The notes under the pieces: model-generated
The model's input: only the letters and a program-made list of their open reading frames with translations
Databases searched by the model: none
What the model was told of the DNA's origin: nothing
Made by a program: the position numbers and the translations under genes
Assembly (NCBI GenBank): GCA_964389805.1
Contig: CAYMFU010000135.1
Coordinates: forward strand, 1-27,174
Reading direction: 5' to 3'
Origin: JAGTVG01 sp964389805
GTDB taxonomy: Bacteria > Bacteroidota > Bacteroidia > Cytophagales > Cyclobacteriaceae
Length of the DNA: 27,174 bases
Shown here: positions 7,657 through 16,521 of the stretch, in pieces
How positions within the stretch are numbered: the first letter of the stretch is position 1
Layout: the number at the start of each line of letters is the position of its first letter

Positions 7657-9126
7657 ATGAAGAATTTTGGATTAAAGGATCCTGCATTATTGAGATCAGA
7701 AGCTTATATTGGCGGCTGGTGTGGTGCAATGAACAACAAGATTTATCAAGTAACTAATCCTGCAACAACTGAGGTTGTCACAGAAGTACCAGATATGGAT
7801 GGAAGTGATGCCACTAAGGCTGTAGAACTGGCATCAGAAACTTTCCAGGAGTGGCGTAAATATACTGTTGATGAACGAAGCAGGATCTTACGGCATTGGG
7901 CTCACCTGATCCGTGAGAACAGAGAGGATATAGGTAGAATACTGACCATGGAACAGGGGAAAACACTTTCTGAATCAATTGGCGAAGTAGTCTATTCAGC
8001 AAGTTACCTGGATTGGTTTGCTGAAGAAGCAGCAAGGCCGATGGGTAGAATAATGCCCGCTCATACCAGGGAACAGCGAATAATGGTCACTCATGAACCC
8101 CTGGGCGTAGGTGCTACCATTACTCCATGGAACTTTCCATCCTTAATGGTCTTGCGAGAGGTAGCACCTGCATTGGCATCAGGATGTACCGTTGTCCTGA
8201 AACCTTCCGGATATACGCCTTTAACTCCTTTAGCCTTTGTCGAACTAGCCGAGCGGGCTGGTTTACCGCCTGGCGTACTATCAGTGATAATGGGGGCCAG
8301 GGGGAGTGGTTCCTCAATGGGTAAAGTCTTTACATCGAATCTCAATGTAAGAAAAATAAGTTTTACCGGATCTACAGAAACTGGTATTATCCTGGCTCGG
8401 GAAGCAACTACAACTGTCACACGGATGAGCCTGGAACTGGGAGGTAATGCACCATTTATTGTATTTGAAGATGCCGACATGGAGGCAGCCCTTGATGGAT
8501 TGATCGCCTCTAAGTATAGAAATGCGGGACAAACTTGTGTTACAACGAACAGGGTATATGTTCAGGACTCAATATATGAAGAATTTGTCGATAAATTTGT
8601 TAAGAGAGTAGAACAAATCAGAGTTGGAAACGGACTGGAAGAAGGTGTGCAAATGGGACCCATGATATCCATTGATGCGGTTAAAGAAGTAGAACGCCAT
8701 ATACAGGATGCGGTTGGTAAGGGAGCCAGATTGCTTACCGGTGGAAAGAGACATGAACTTGGACTGAGCTTCTTTGAGCCGACTGTATTGTCGGAAGTTA
8801 CTCCGGAAATGTTGCCATGTCAATGTGAAATTTTCGGGCCTCTTGCCCCAATAAGCCGTTTTCATACGGAGGAGGAAGCCATCACCCTGGCAAATAATAC
8901 CATACATGGACTGGCGGCATATTTTTATTCAAAGGGAAGGGAAAGGTGTTGGCGTGTGGCAGAATCGCTGCAGGCTGGTATCGTTTGTGAAAATACGGTT
9001 TCCTTCTCAAGCGCCAGGGCTCCTTTTGGTGGGTATAAACAGTCCGGTATGGGTCGTGATGGTGGTTATGAAGGATTGCTGGAATGGCAGGAAGTTAAGT
9101 ACCGTTGTATTGGTGGTATAAATTAA
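7657..9126 (+). CDS. GabD-like aldehyde dehydrogenase (succinate-semialdehyde type)
   Basis: A full-length 489-residue NAD(P)-dependent aldehyde dehydrogenase. Landmarks are ITPWNFP with Asn159, Lys182, the FTGSTETG loop, Glu260 in ELGGNAPFIVF and catalytic Cys294 in NAGQTCVTTNR. The whole chain follows GabD: the LLRSEAYIGG start, the NAGQTC region and the ending EVKYRCIG. Where NAD-only enzymes usually have Glu three residues after the lysine, this one has Gly185, so NADP may be accepted. GabD has a second cysteine two residues after the catalytic one; here it is Thr. The family oxidises omega-semialdehydes of short dicarboxylic acids. Beside the iron-dependent alcohol dehydrogenase it would finish oxidation of a terminal alcohol to a carboxylate. 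Succinate semialdehyde itself is possible but not proven. Confidence 0.88.
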   Translation: MKNFGLKDPALLRSEAYIGGWCGAMNNKIYQVTNPATTEVVTEVPDMDGSDATKAVELASETFQEWRKYTVDERSRILRHWAHLIRENREDIGRILTMEQGKTLSESIGEVVYSASYLDWFAEEAARPMGRIMPAHTREQRIMVTHEPLGVGATITPWNFPSLMVLREVAPALASGCTVVLKPSGYTPLTPLAFVELAERAGLPPGVLSVIMGARGSGSSMGKVFTSNLNVRKISFTGSTETGIILAREATTTVTRMSLELGGNAPFIVFEDADMEAALDGLIASKYRNAGQTCVTTNRVYVQDSIYEEFVDKFVKRVEQIRVGNGLEEGVQMGPMISIDAVKEVERHIQDAVGKGARLLTGGKRHELGLSFFEPTVLSEVTPEMLPCQCEIFGPLAPISRFHTEEEAITLANNTIHGLAAYFYSKGRERCWRVAESLQAGIVCENTVSFSSARAPFGGYKQSGMGRDGGYEGLLEWQEVKYRCIGGIN

Positions 9127-9136
9127 ATACAATTAA

Positions 9137-10291
9137 ATGAAAGAGTTTCAATGTCGCTTTCCCGGAAATATTATTTGCCGTGATGGAAGTTCCGGCAATC
9201 CAGAATCCTTTAAAGCGCTATCGCTTCATGGGCCAGCATTACTGGTTACAGATCCAACACTGGTCAAATTAGGAATTGCCGGAAAAGTAAAGGAAGCCCT
9301 TGAGCTCGCCGGCATCGATGTAATACTATTTGCTGAAGTGGAGCCTGAGCCTAAAGTTGAAACTGTAAGAAAGCTTGTAGGGATAACAGAGCAGAAGCAT
9401 ATAGGAACGGTAGTAGGCCTTGGGGGTGGAAGTCCAATGGATGTTGCTAAAATTGCTGCATTATTATTAAGCCACCCTCAACCGATTAAATCAATGTATG
9501 GTGTGGGAAATGCTATAGGGGACCGGCTTCCGTTGATATTAATTCCAACAACTGCAGGCACGGGATCTGAGGGAACTCCCGTCGCTGTGGTTACGGGTGA
9601 TAATGGCGAAAAGAGTCCCATCGTCGGACCTCAATTTATTTGTGACCATGTGATACTTGATGCAGAGTTAACACTCGGATTGCCAAAAAAGGTAACAGCA
9701 GCCACTGGTATGGATGCAATGGTTCATGCCATAGAGGCCTATACTTCATCAGTTCGTAAAAATCCTGTATCTGATCAGCTTTCCATACAGGCACTCAAAT
9801 TATTATATAATAATATAAGAACGGTCATAGATCAAGGACACAACCTTGAAGCCAGGAGAGATATGCTTCTTGGTTCTATGATGGCAGGACTTGCATTTGC
9901 GAATTCAACGGTAGGGGCCGTACACGCACTGGCCTATCCACTGGGGACACAGTTTCATTTATCCCATGGTGAAAGCAATGCTATCGTGCTGGCACCGGTT
10001 ATGAAATACAATTTTGATAAAGCAGTAAAGCTTTATGCAGAACTCTGGAGGTCAATTAGCAAGCGGCCAGATCCTATTACAGATGATGAGGCAGCAAGCC
10101 AGTTTATACGGGAAATTGAAACCTTGATACCTGAAATCGGCTTGAAGGACAGGCTGACCCTTTATGGTATAAAAGAGACTAACCTGAGCAATATAACAAG
10201 GGGTGCTCTGAAACAAGAGCGTTTGTTATCCTATAATATTTCAAGGATGGGTGAAGAGGACATTTTCAAGGCGTACAAATTAGTACTTTAA
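9137..10291 (+). CDS. iron-dependent alcohol dehydrogenase (group III)
   Basis: A 384-residue group III alcohol dehydrogenase. The dinucleotide loop is GGGSPMDVAK (residues 96-105), followed by TTAGTGSE. The four metal ligands are all present: Asp193 and His197 (GMDAMVHAIEAYTS), His263 and His277. The complete GGGS loop and the 384-residue length argue against maleylacetate reductase, a shorter relative often found in beta-ketoadipate-type clusters. Relatives oxidise or reduce 1,3-propanediol, 4-hydroxybutyrate, lactaldehyde or similar small alcohols. It starts 10 bp after the GabD-like gene, so the pair probably turns a terminal alcohol into an acid via the aldehyde; 4-hydroxybutyrate to succinate is one fitting example. 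It lies 10 bp before the regulator gene in the same operon. Confidence 0.88.
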   Translation: MKEFQCRFPGNIICRDGSSGNPESFKALSLHGPALLVTDPTLVKLGIAGKVKEALELAGIDVILFAEVEPEPKVETVRKLVGITEQKHIGTVVGLGGGSPMDVAKIAALLLSHPQPIKSMYGVGNAIGDRLPLILIPTTAGTGSEGTPVAVVTGDNGEKSPIVGPQFICDHVILDAELTLGLPKKVTAATGMDAMVHAIEAYTSSVRKNPVSDQLSIQALKLLYNNIRTVIDQGHNLEARRDMLLGSMMAGLAFANSTVGAVHALAYPLGTQFHLSHGESNAIVLAPVMKYNFDKAVKLYAELWRSISKRPDPITDDEAASQFIREIETLIPEIGLKDRLTLYGIKETNLSNITRGALKQERLLSYNISRMGEEDIFKAYKLVL

Positions 10292-10301
10292 TCAGGGATC
10301 T

Positions 10302-11090
10302 ATGGCGCAAGGCATTAATAATAAGGATTTTCTGAAAACTCTATCACGCGGATTGTCACTGATCAAATCATTTGATGGAGAAACTCCCAAAATGACTTTG
10401 ACTGAAGTCGCGAAAAAGAATCATATGAGCCGTGCTTCCGCTCGTAGATTTGTGCTGACCCTGGAGAATTTAGGTTACCTGGAAAGGATAGAAGATTATT
10501 TTCAACTAACTCCAAATATTCTTGATATTGGAAAGCATTATCTTGAGAATTTGAATTTTATTGAGATCATTACTCCATTTATGCGCGAAGTAAGCCAGAA
10601 AGTGGGGAAAGCGTGCTCCGCATCGATCCTTAACGGGATGGATATAGTATATATCGCACGGATTCCCTCTCAGCAGCAAATCCTTTCTGTCAATTTGAAT
10701 ATTGGTTCTCACCTGCCTGCATATTGTACATCGATGGGAAGGGTTATGTTATCTGATTTATCTGAGGGAGACCTTGAATTGTATTTGAAAAAGGCAGCTC
10801 TTACAAGTTATACAGATAAGACCATCGTAGATCCGGATCAGTTAAGGCAAGTTATCAGGAAGGTTAAAAAAGAGGGTTATTCCCTGGTAAATCAGGAATT
10901 AGAAAAAAGCCTTCGTGCCATCGCCGTTCCGGTTCGTAATAATTCAGGACGAGTTATATGTGCCATAAATGTTGGGATTCCTGTAGGCCAGGTTAAAATG
11001 GATGAGGTTATTTCAGATTATCTGCCAGTTTTAAAGGCTGCAGCAAAAAAAGCTGAGAAAGGTTTAACCTATCATGCTCCTACCCTTTGA
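10302..11090 (+). CDS. IclR-family regulator of the PcaR/PcaU/PobR subgroup
   Basis: A 262-residue IclR-family protein: N-terminal winged helix-turn-helix at about residues 12-75 (MTLTEVAKKNHMSRASARRF), then the ligand-binding domain with DIVYIARIPS, LPAYCTSMGRVML and YSLVNQELEKSLRAIAVPVR. The phrasing LSRGLSLIKSF, ARRFVLTLENLGYL and ELEKSLRAIAVPVR matches the PcaR/PcaU/PobR subgroup, which senses beta-ketoadipate or related acids, better than generic IclR. AGGGA-like bases precede the ATG. It is the last gene of the operon it probably controls, and paired boxes resembling the PcaR box lie in the divergent promoter region. The effector is likely a pathway intermediate such as 3-oxoadipate; whether the protein activates or represses is not visible, although the operator positions favour repression. 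Confidence 0.88.
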   Translation: MAQGINNKDFLKTLSRGLSLIKSFDGETPKMTLTEVAKKNHMSRASARRFVLTLENLGYLERIEDYFQLTPNILDIGKHYLENLNFIEIITPFMREVSQKVGKACSASILNGMDIVYIARIPSQQQILSVNLNIGSHLPAYCTSMGRVMLSDLSEGDLELYLKKAALTSYTDKTIVDPDQLRQVIRKVKKEGYSLVNQELEKSLRAIAVPVRNNSGRVICAINVGIPVGQVKMDEVISDYLPVLKAAAKKAEKGLTYHAPTL

Positions 11091-11092
11091 TT

Positions 11093-11120
11093 AATGATTC
11101 AATATCTATTGAATCATTTT
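11093..11120 (+). terminator. intrinsic terminator after the IclR gene
   Basis: A perfect 11-bp stem AATGATTCAAT/ATTGAATCATT (11093-11103 with 11108-11118) has a 4-nt loop ATCT and a short T run to 11120. It lies 2 bp after the regulator stop codon and between convergent genes. The stem is AT-rich. Confidence 0.6.
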
Positions 11121-11140
11121 AATGCCTGAGATAATCCGAA

Positions 11141-12427
11141 CTATGGTGCAAGTCCAAAATTACTTCTTAGCCAATCATATACATGATTCCAATGTTTTTC
11201 TCCAAGTCCATGTTCGGCACGTAGATAAACAATGTATTCCTTTTCTCCAGGTATATTATTATATGTGGCGAAACTGGTTGCTGGTGGGCATACCGGGTCC
11301 TGCAAACCAATACCCATCAGAACCGGGCATCGGATCTTTTCCGCCATGTTCATGGTATCAAAGTATCCCAACGTATTTAGCATTGATCTCCAGTTTCGGC
11401 TTGGTTGTTGATACATCCACTCATCAATTTCCTGCCAATGTGTTGTTTTAAAATAATTTACCCAATCACACAACCAGGGTATGTCAGCCACACAATAATC
11501 TACCCGGTCATCCATAGCCGCGATCATAAAACTGAATCCTCCTCCCTGGCTGCCGCCCCAAACGGCAATTCTATCCTCATCCACTTCTTCTCTTTCTGTG
11601 AGAAAGTCCAGGGCCCTTAAACAATCCAAATATGCACCCCTGTAAAAATAGGTTTCTTTGTCATCTAGTCCTCGAACCCATAATTCCTCTCCGGAAAAAG
11701 GTCCTTCATCGCTATCTCCATGACCTCTTGGATTAAAGGATAGTATTACCATGTCATCATACTTGAGGATTGGTTTCATATTTGATGTATAACCGGGAAC
11801 TCTTAATAATGCCGGGTATTTCCCTCTCTTTTTTGGGACTTCTAACCATCCAGTTACTTTTATCTTGTCAAGACTCTGCATCTCAACAAAATAAAGGTCA
11901 ATATTTAAATTACTTTCATGGTTTTGTAAGGTAGCCTTAAATTCTGGATCAATACTACCCAATTCGGATCTTGATTCTTGCCAGAAGGTCTCAAAATCCG
12001 GGTTCCTCGTCAGTGCCGGCTTGATTTTCTCAGGATCGTATCCTATATTCATTGAACGTTCAATAGTCTGGCCATTTTCGAGTATGATTGCTGTTTTATA
12101 TAAATAGAATCCTGGATCAGAAAATTCATAAACCGGACAGAAGGAATGGATTTCCTTTTCCGGTTCAATACTAAAAGGGATAATTGTGCGCTTCAATGGC
12201 GCCTGTTCATCCGACTGAATGCTCCACTGTATGTGCCCTTTTAGATTAAAATCGGATGAATTTTTGATGACAGCATATGCCTCAACCAATTCACCCTGAA
12301 AGTATATCCCATTCTCACTTGATGTCTCGATACTAATTTCAATTGAAAATTGTCCAGAATCAAGAGAAGAAAAGCATAATCCCAAAGAGGATAAGCTGAG
12401 AAGTAAAAGCAAGATTATTATACGCAT
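11141..12427 (-). CDS. CE7-like acetyl esterase (acetyl xylan esterase/cephalosporin-C deacetylase type), exported
   Basis: A 428-residue protein with a hydrophobic signal peptide (residues 1 to about 20), an N-terminal beta-sandwich-like region (about 25-130) and a C-terminal alpha/beta-hydrolase domain of the AXE1/CE7 type. The domain opens with NPDFETFWQE and carries the RGHGDS block. The triad is Ser293 in GGSQGGG, Asp377 in GLQDPVCPP and His406 in EHG. CE7 enzymes deacetylate acetylated sugars and oligosaccharides such as those from xylan. The extra N-terminal domain is longer than in classical single-domain CE7 enzymes. Its gene follows the EEP lipoprotein gene by 36 bp on the same strand. 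Export and the neighbouring sulfatase and glycosidases suggest removal of acetyl decorations during glycan use. Confidence 0.85.
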   Translation of the reverse strand: MRIIILLLLLSLSSLGLCFSSLDSGQFSIEISIETSSENGIYFQGELVEAYAVIKNSSDFNLKGHIQWSIQSDEQAPLKRTIIPFSIEPEKEIHSFCPVYEFSDPGFYLYKTAIILENGQTIERSMNIGYDPEKIKPALTRNPDFETFWQESRSELGSIDPEFKATLQNHESNLNIDLYFVEMQSLDKIKVTGWLEVPKKRGKYPALLRVPGYTSNMKPILKYDDMVILSFNPRGHGDSDEGPFSGEELWVRGLDDKETYFYRGAYLDCLRALDFLTEREEVDEDRIAVWGGSQGGGFSFMIAAMDDRVDYCVADIPWLCDWVNYFKTTHWQEIDEWMYQQPSRNWRSMLNTLGYFDTMNMAEKIRCPVLMGIGLQDPVCPPATSFATYNNIPGEKEYIVYLRAEHGLGEKHWNHVYDWLRSNFGLAP

Positions 12428-12463
12428 AATTTGATGTTCGAAATATGATGATATTTTAAGTAT

Positions 12464-13363
12464 TTATTTTTTGAATTTAACAACCATAGGAAGATGGTCA
12501 GATAGTTTCAGAGTAACATCATCAGCGATAATTTCAGCATGAATCACCGCAGAGGCTGTTTCATTATCACTAAAAACATAATCAAGTCTTCGCTGATCTC
12601 CATGCTCACCTTCTTTCTCGATCAATGTTGGAAAACTTCCGGTAAACTGGTACTCAGGTGAACGCATTTTGTATTCTAGATCAACCAGACCTGATACTAA
12701 TAATTTATCCAGGACGCTATAATCAAGTTTGCCATCTCTAAGATTTACCTCATTGTAAGCTTCATCTCTGGCATTGAAGAAAGGTTCCAATTGGCTGTGG
12801 GAATAAAAAATGGAATCGTAGGATGAAAAAGTATTGAAGTCCCCGGCAAGAATCACCTGTGATCCCCGGGGTAATCCTTTAATATCCGATATTATAAAAT
12901 CGATCTCGCGATTCCTTGTTTTCCAATTGCTCGGGTGCAGGTGGATAATATATATGAATTTTTCTTTGACTTTGACACGGAGCAATCCATGATGAAATCC
13001 TTCCATAAATTTCTGGATATCCTCTATAGGGTATCGGGAAGTAAAACCAGTTGGAAATCCTTCCTGTTTGAGTAATATGCTATATCCATGCCCCCATCTT
13101 TCCGCATCCTTTGACAGCATTTCAGGGGTGTATTCATTTAATTCCTGCAGTGATACAATATCCGGATTCTGTTCCTCCATCCATTTCAGCCACATTTCCT
13201 TACGTTCAGGTACCTTGGTAAATCCATACCAGACATTGTATGTGATCAATTTGAAATTAGTATCACTGGTTCCAGCATCTTTTGTAGTTTGATTACAGGC
13301 TATAACGCCGCAGGCAATTATTATTATTAAACATATTCGAAGATAAAAGTGAAAAAATTTCAT
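12464..13363 (-). CDS. endonuclease/exonuclease/phosphatase-family lipoprotein
   Basis: A 299-residue protein from the ATG at 13363. A TTG at 13396 is the other option, but it overlaps the promoter candidate and would add a charged stretch before the signal peptide. The signal peptide ends in the lipobox GVIAC, lipidated at Cys23. The EEP fold is shown by TYNVW with Asn43, LQEL with Glu74, the catalytic block GDFN, the Asp in RRLDYVF, and SDHLP at the end. The family includes phosphodiesterases, sphingomyelinase-like enzymes and nucleases, so the substrate is open. It would be anchored in the outer or inner membrane. It is the first gene of a two-gene operon with the CE7-like esterase. A broken relative lies at 1657-1827. 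Confidence 0.85.
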   Translation of the reverse strand: MKFFHFYLRICLIIIIACGVIACNQTTKDAGTSDTNFKLITYNVWYGFTKVPERKEMWLKWMEEQNPDIVSLQELNEYTPEMLSKDAERWGHGYSILLKQEGFPTGFTSRYPIEDIQKFMEGFHHGLLRVKVKEKFIYIIHLHPSNWKTRNREIDFIISDIKGLPRGSQVILAGDFNTFSSYDSIFYSHSQLEPFFNARDEAYNEVNLRDGKLDYSVLDKLLVSGLVDLEYKMRSPEYQFTGSFPTLIEKEGEHGDQRRLDYVFSDNETASAVIHAEIIADDVTLKLSDHLPMVVKFKK

Positions 13364-13393
13364 GGCCTTCTTTTTTAAAAAATTCAGGAAGGG

Positions 13394-13426
13394 CAAAAGT
13401 TAAATATTTTTTACTGCAAATTCAAA
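13394..13426 (-). promoter_or_regulatory. promoter candidate for the EEP/CE7 operon
   Basis: On the minus strand TTTG (13423-13426), 20 bases, then TAACTTTTG (13394-13402). This resembles TAnnTTTG with one extra base. The predicted start is near 13387, about 24 bases before the ATG at 13363, which supports that start over the TTG at 13396. Confidence 0.4.
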
Positions 13427-13723
13427 ATTTGTTGTCATCGAAATTATCGAAAAGGTGTATTGATAATCAGGATTTGGTACCATCCCGCATGAAATATTTA
13501 CGGTATCTACATATTTCTATCTCAGCAAAATGGTGCCTGGAGTTTAAAACCCATGACCTTAAACGTAATTTTACTTCTGAGGGGGGTGTCTCAAGACGGT
13601 ATCCAAGCGATATTTTAACAATGGATAGGACATATTTTGATTAGGACAGAGATGAAATAGAATCCTATCTGTATATTATGTACGTAACCATTTATTTTGT
13701 TAATTAGAACCAAATTTAAAAAC
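13427..13723. other. intergenic region between divergent EEP and sulfatase genes
   Basis: About 300 bases without a supported gene. A 71-codon open frame at 13429-13644 has no signal peptide, motif or coding character that I recognise. Upstream of the sulfatase there is AT-rich sequence with TATTTTG at 13693-13699, one base short of the TAnnTTTG pattern. I see no repeat or RNA. Confidence 0.5.
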
Positions 13724-15268
13724 ATGAGATTATTAATGAAACTGCAGGTAATTTTAAGTTTGCTTGTAATATTGAGTTGTAGTCCAACCAAAAAGAAACA
13801 ACAAACTGAAAAACATCCAAATATTGTAATAATATATCTCGACGATCTGGGTTATGGAGACGTAGGTGCTTATGGTTCCATTAATTTAAAAACACCCAAT
13901 ATAGATAGATTGGCAGGCGGAGGTGTAAGATTCACAGATGGTTATGCTTCTTCCGCGACCTGTTCCCCGAGCCGTTATGCCCTATTAACGGGTACCTATC
14001 CCTGGAGAAACGAGCGGGCAAAGATTCTTTCCGGAACAGCTCCTTTGCTTATAGACACTGCTCAGATGACCATTCCAAAAATGCTAAAGTCGGAAGGATA
14101 TCATACTGGAATCGTTGGAAAATGGCATTTAGGATTGGGGGATGGTAATGTTGATTGGAATGACCGTATTTCACCGGGCCCAAATGAGGTCGGATTTGAT
14201 TACTCATACATCATGGCAGCCACCCAGGATAGGGTACCTACAGTTTATATCGTAGACGGATATGTGGTAGGTGGGGATCCAAATGATCCTATTTTGGTCA
14301 ATTATCAGGAGAACTACCCTGGGGAACCTACTGGCAAGGATAATCCCGAGTTGCTTAAAATGAAATGGCACCATGGTCACAATAGCAGCATTGTTAATGG
14401 AATACCGAGGATTGGTTATATGAAGGGAGGGGATAAGGCAAAGTGGATAGATGAGGACATGGCGGATGTGTTTCTGGGCAAGGCAAAAGAATATATCCTG
14501 AATAATAAAGAGGAACCATTCTTCCTGTATTATGCTTTACAGCAGCCACATGTGCCCCGCACACCTCATGAGCGTTTCGTCGGCAGTTCCGGAATGGGAC
14601 CAAGAGGTGATGTGATCGTTGAAGCCGACTGGTGTATAGGTGAACTGGTAAATACTTTGGAGCAGCAGGGATTGCTGGAAAATACTTTGATCATTCTTTC
14701 AAGTGATAATGGCCCTGTGCTTAATGACGGGTATTATGACGATGCGGTAGAGAAACTTGGAGGACACAAACCCTGGGGGCCATTACGGGGCGGGAAATAC
14801 AGCTTATTTGAAGCAGGTACCCGGGTGCCTTTTATAACTTATTGGAAAGGGAAGATTCAACCGACTACTTCAAATGCTCTGGTTTCCCAGATCGATATTT
14901 TTGCTTCGCTGGCTGATCTCATTGGAAGTCAGGAAATAGCACCTGATAGTAAAAAAATGCTAGATGTATTTTTAGGAATGAGCCAAAATGGAAGGGATGA
15001 GCTGATCCTTGAAGCTACCACAAGGACAGCTTTGAGGAAAGGGAATTGGGTTATGATTCCTCCGTATAATGGACCTGCCGTGGCCACCCAAGTTAATATT
15101 GAACTAGGAAATTCAGATAAATATCAACTTTACCATTTAAAGGACGATTTGGGCGAACAGATTAATCTGGTGGAATCATATCCTCAAAAACTTCAGGAAA
15201 TGAATGAAATTTTTAATTTGATATGCGGTCTTGATTCCGGAGATATCGAGCAGCTTCAATTAAAGTAG
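13724..15268 (+). CDS. S1-family sulfatase, lipoprotein
   Basis: A 514-residue protein from the ATG at 13724; a TTG at 13697 is less likely because MRLLMKLQVILSLLVILSC makes a complete lipoprotein signal with lipid at Cys19. It is a type I sulfatase: Asp40 and Asp41 (metal, in YLDDLGYGD), then Cys80-Ser-Pro-Ser-Arg, where Cys80 is the residue converted to formylglycine. The later SSDNGPV supplies metal ligands, and GGKYSLFEAGTRVP gives the conserved lysine and C-terminal subdomain start. It cleaves sulfate esters, probably from a sulfated polysaccharide, at the cell surface or in the periplasm. It needs a formylglycine-generating enzyme, not found in this window. It converges with the PKD lipoprotein gene with only 5 bp between the stops. 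The subfamily and target sugar cannot be named from sequence alone. Confidence 0.92.
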   Translation: MRLLMKLQVILSLLVILSCSPTKKKQQTEKHPNIVIIYLDDLGYGDVGAYGSINLKTPNIDRLAGGGVRFTDGYASSATCSPSRYALLTGTYPWRNERAKILSGTAPLLIDTAQMTIPKMLKSEGYHTGIVGKWHLGLGDGNVDWNDRISPGPNEVGFDYSYIMAATQDRVPTVYIVDGYVVGGDPNDPILVNYQENYPGEPTGKDNPELLKMKWHHGHNSSIVNGIPRIGYMKGGDKAKWIDEDMADVFLGKAKEYILNNKEEPFFLYYALQQPHVPRTPHERFVGSSGMGPRGDVIVEADWCIGELVNTLEQQGLLENTLIILSSDNGPVLNDGYYDDAVEKLGGHKPWGPLRGGKYSLFEAGTRVPFITYWKGKIQPTTSNALVSQIDIFASLADLIGSQEIAPDSKKMLDVFLGMSQNGRDELILEATTRTALRKGNWVMIPPYNGPAVATQVNIELGNSDKYQLYHLKDDLGEQINLVESYPQKLQEMNEIFNLICGLDSGDIEQLQLK

Positions 15269-15273
15269 TCTTC

Positions 15274-16275
15274 TCACTCTCTGGTCCATCTTTGAAAAGA
15301 ACCAAAATTAGTTGAAAAGGCACCAATGATAACCTCTGATCCTTTGCCAACGATGAATAACCGAGCCTCACCGTAGGAGCCATTTGATACTAAATCATAA
15401 TAGATGAACCTGTTTGCATCTTCCTTTTCAATATCCTTCCATTTTATTGCACCTAATGGGAAATCTTCAACATCAGGCGTTAATACTATAGTGCCTTTCG
15501 TTTCATCCATGCTCACTTCGACTTTCATTCCATCAAGCGGTGGATTATTGCTTTTTGTACGTTCCCAAGTATCATTTAGTGGATAGTCTTCATCCTCAGG
15601 ATATTGAAAGTCAATTCGCTCCCATCTTTGGAAAGATCCTGCATCCGAATCATTAAAATTGCCAATTATCAATTCATTACCATATGCTAGTATAAAGATG
15701 GACGATTCAGCATAATTTCCATCTGTAAATCTATCCTCGAATACATATTCATGCTCGGATAATTTATCAATATTTCTCCATTTAATATCCGCTTCACTAT
15801 AAGATGAACTTGGACTCTTTATTATTTCTCCCTCCGTTTCATTCTCATAGACCGTAACCTGCAATCCATTTAGCGGTGTATAATTACTTTCTACTCTTTC
15901 CCAGGTTCCTATTATACTATATTCCTCAGGAATTTCCCTTTCGGAGACATTAATATATTCTGACTTTGATTCTGTATCTCTCGAGTCTGCGTTTTCAATT
16001 GTCAGAGTCACATCATACATGCCAGCATTGGTGTATTTTACTACAGGATTTTGTTCAATGGATGTTGCGGGATCACCTCCATCGAATATCCAGTTCCATG
16101 ATATAGGATTACCGGCTGACTTGTCAGAAAAGTTAACTTCAATCCCTTCTTCAACGGAAGTAGAATTTGCACTAAATTCTGCATTTACCTCATTTACATT
16201 AATGGGCTCCTCATCAGAACACCCCAAAAGCTGAATGAATCCGCATAAAGCGAAGATTCTTATTAGATTTTTCAT
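15274..16275 (-). CDS. PKD-domain lipoprotein with two tandem ~100-residue repeats
   Basis: A 333-residue protein whose signal peptide ends in the lipobox QLLGC (Cys19). Residues 30-112 form a PKD domain (NFSDKSAGNPISWNWIFDGG and YDVTLTIEN are typical). Residues 121-221 and 232-333 are two copies of one domain: both start with a TWER block, carry a PLNGLQV / PLDGMKV strand, then IKWRNI / IKWKDI and E(L/V)IIG, and end in SFQRWER / SFQRWTR. I do not recognise this repeat; the pattern of a short beta domain ending in FxRW resembles small lipocalin-like barrels seen in Bacteroidota lipoproteins. PKD domains often mediate glycan or protein contacts outside the cell. The function may be surface binding linked to the neighbouring sulfatase, but this is only inferred. 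Confidence 0.8.
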   Translation of the reverse strand: MKNLIRIFALCGFIQLLGCSDEEPINVNEVNAEFSANSTSVEEGIEVNFSDKSAGNPISWNWIFDGGDPATSIEQNPVVKYTNAGMYDVTLTIENADSRDTESKSEYINVSEREIPEEYSIIGTWERVESNYTPLNGLQVTVYENETEGEIIKSPSSSYSEADIKWRNIDKLSEHEYVFEDRFTDGNYAESSIFILAYGNELIIGNFNDSDAGSFQRWERIDFQYPEDEDYPLNDTWERTKSNNPPLDGMKVEVSMDETKGTIVLTPDVEDFPLGAIKWKDIEKEDANRFIYYDLVSNGSYGEARLFIVGKGSEVIIGAFSTNFGSFQRWTRE

Positions 16276-16521
16276 GGTTGATAGGGTTTTAGTTAATATT
16301 AGATCTCTAAATGGAGCAGATTAAATTGTGTTTTTTTTGCATTTTCAATTCAATCCAATTAAGCAATGTAAGCAATTGGGATAGTTTATCAAAGCTTTTT
16401 AAATAATTTCTCCCTAAAATATATGTTTACGCTTAAGAAAAATGAAACATAATGAATCGTCGCAAAAATTCACTTTTTATGTCTTATAGATTTCATGTAT
16501 GTGCAAACAAAGTTTACAAGT
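16276..16521. other. AT-rich intergenic region upstream of the PKD lipoprotein gene
   Basis: No gene is supported here. An inverted repeat CCAATT/AATTGG (16355-16360 with 16374-16379) encloses two direct copies of AAGCAAT. It lies about 80-105 bases upstream of the PKD lipoprotein start and could be a regulator site. No good TAnnTTTG promoter was found for that gene. Confidence 0.35.

Noticed and set aside
9137..10291. Maleylacetate reductase
   Set aside because: The beta-ketoadipate context suggested it, but the complete GGGSPMDVAK loop, the GTGSE motif and the 384-residue length fit ordinary group III alcohol dehydrogenases better.
13429..13644. 71-codon open frame between the EEP and sulfatase genes
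   Set aside because: No recognisable domain, signal peptide or upstream signal; it lies in a spacer between divergent genes.
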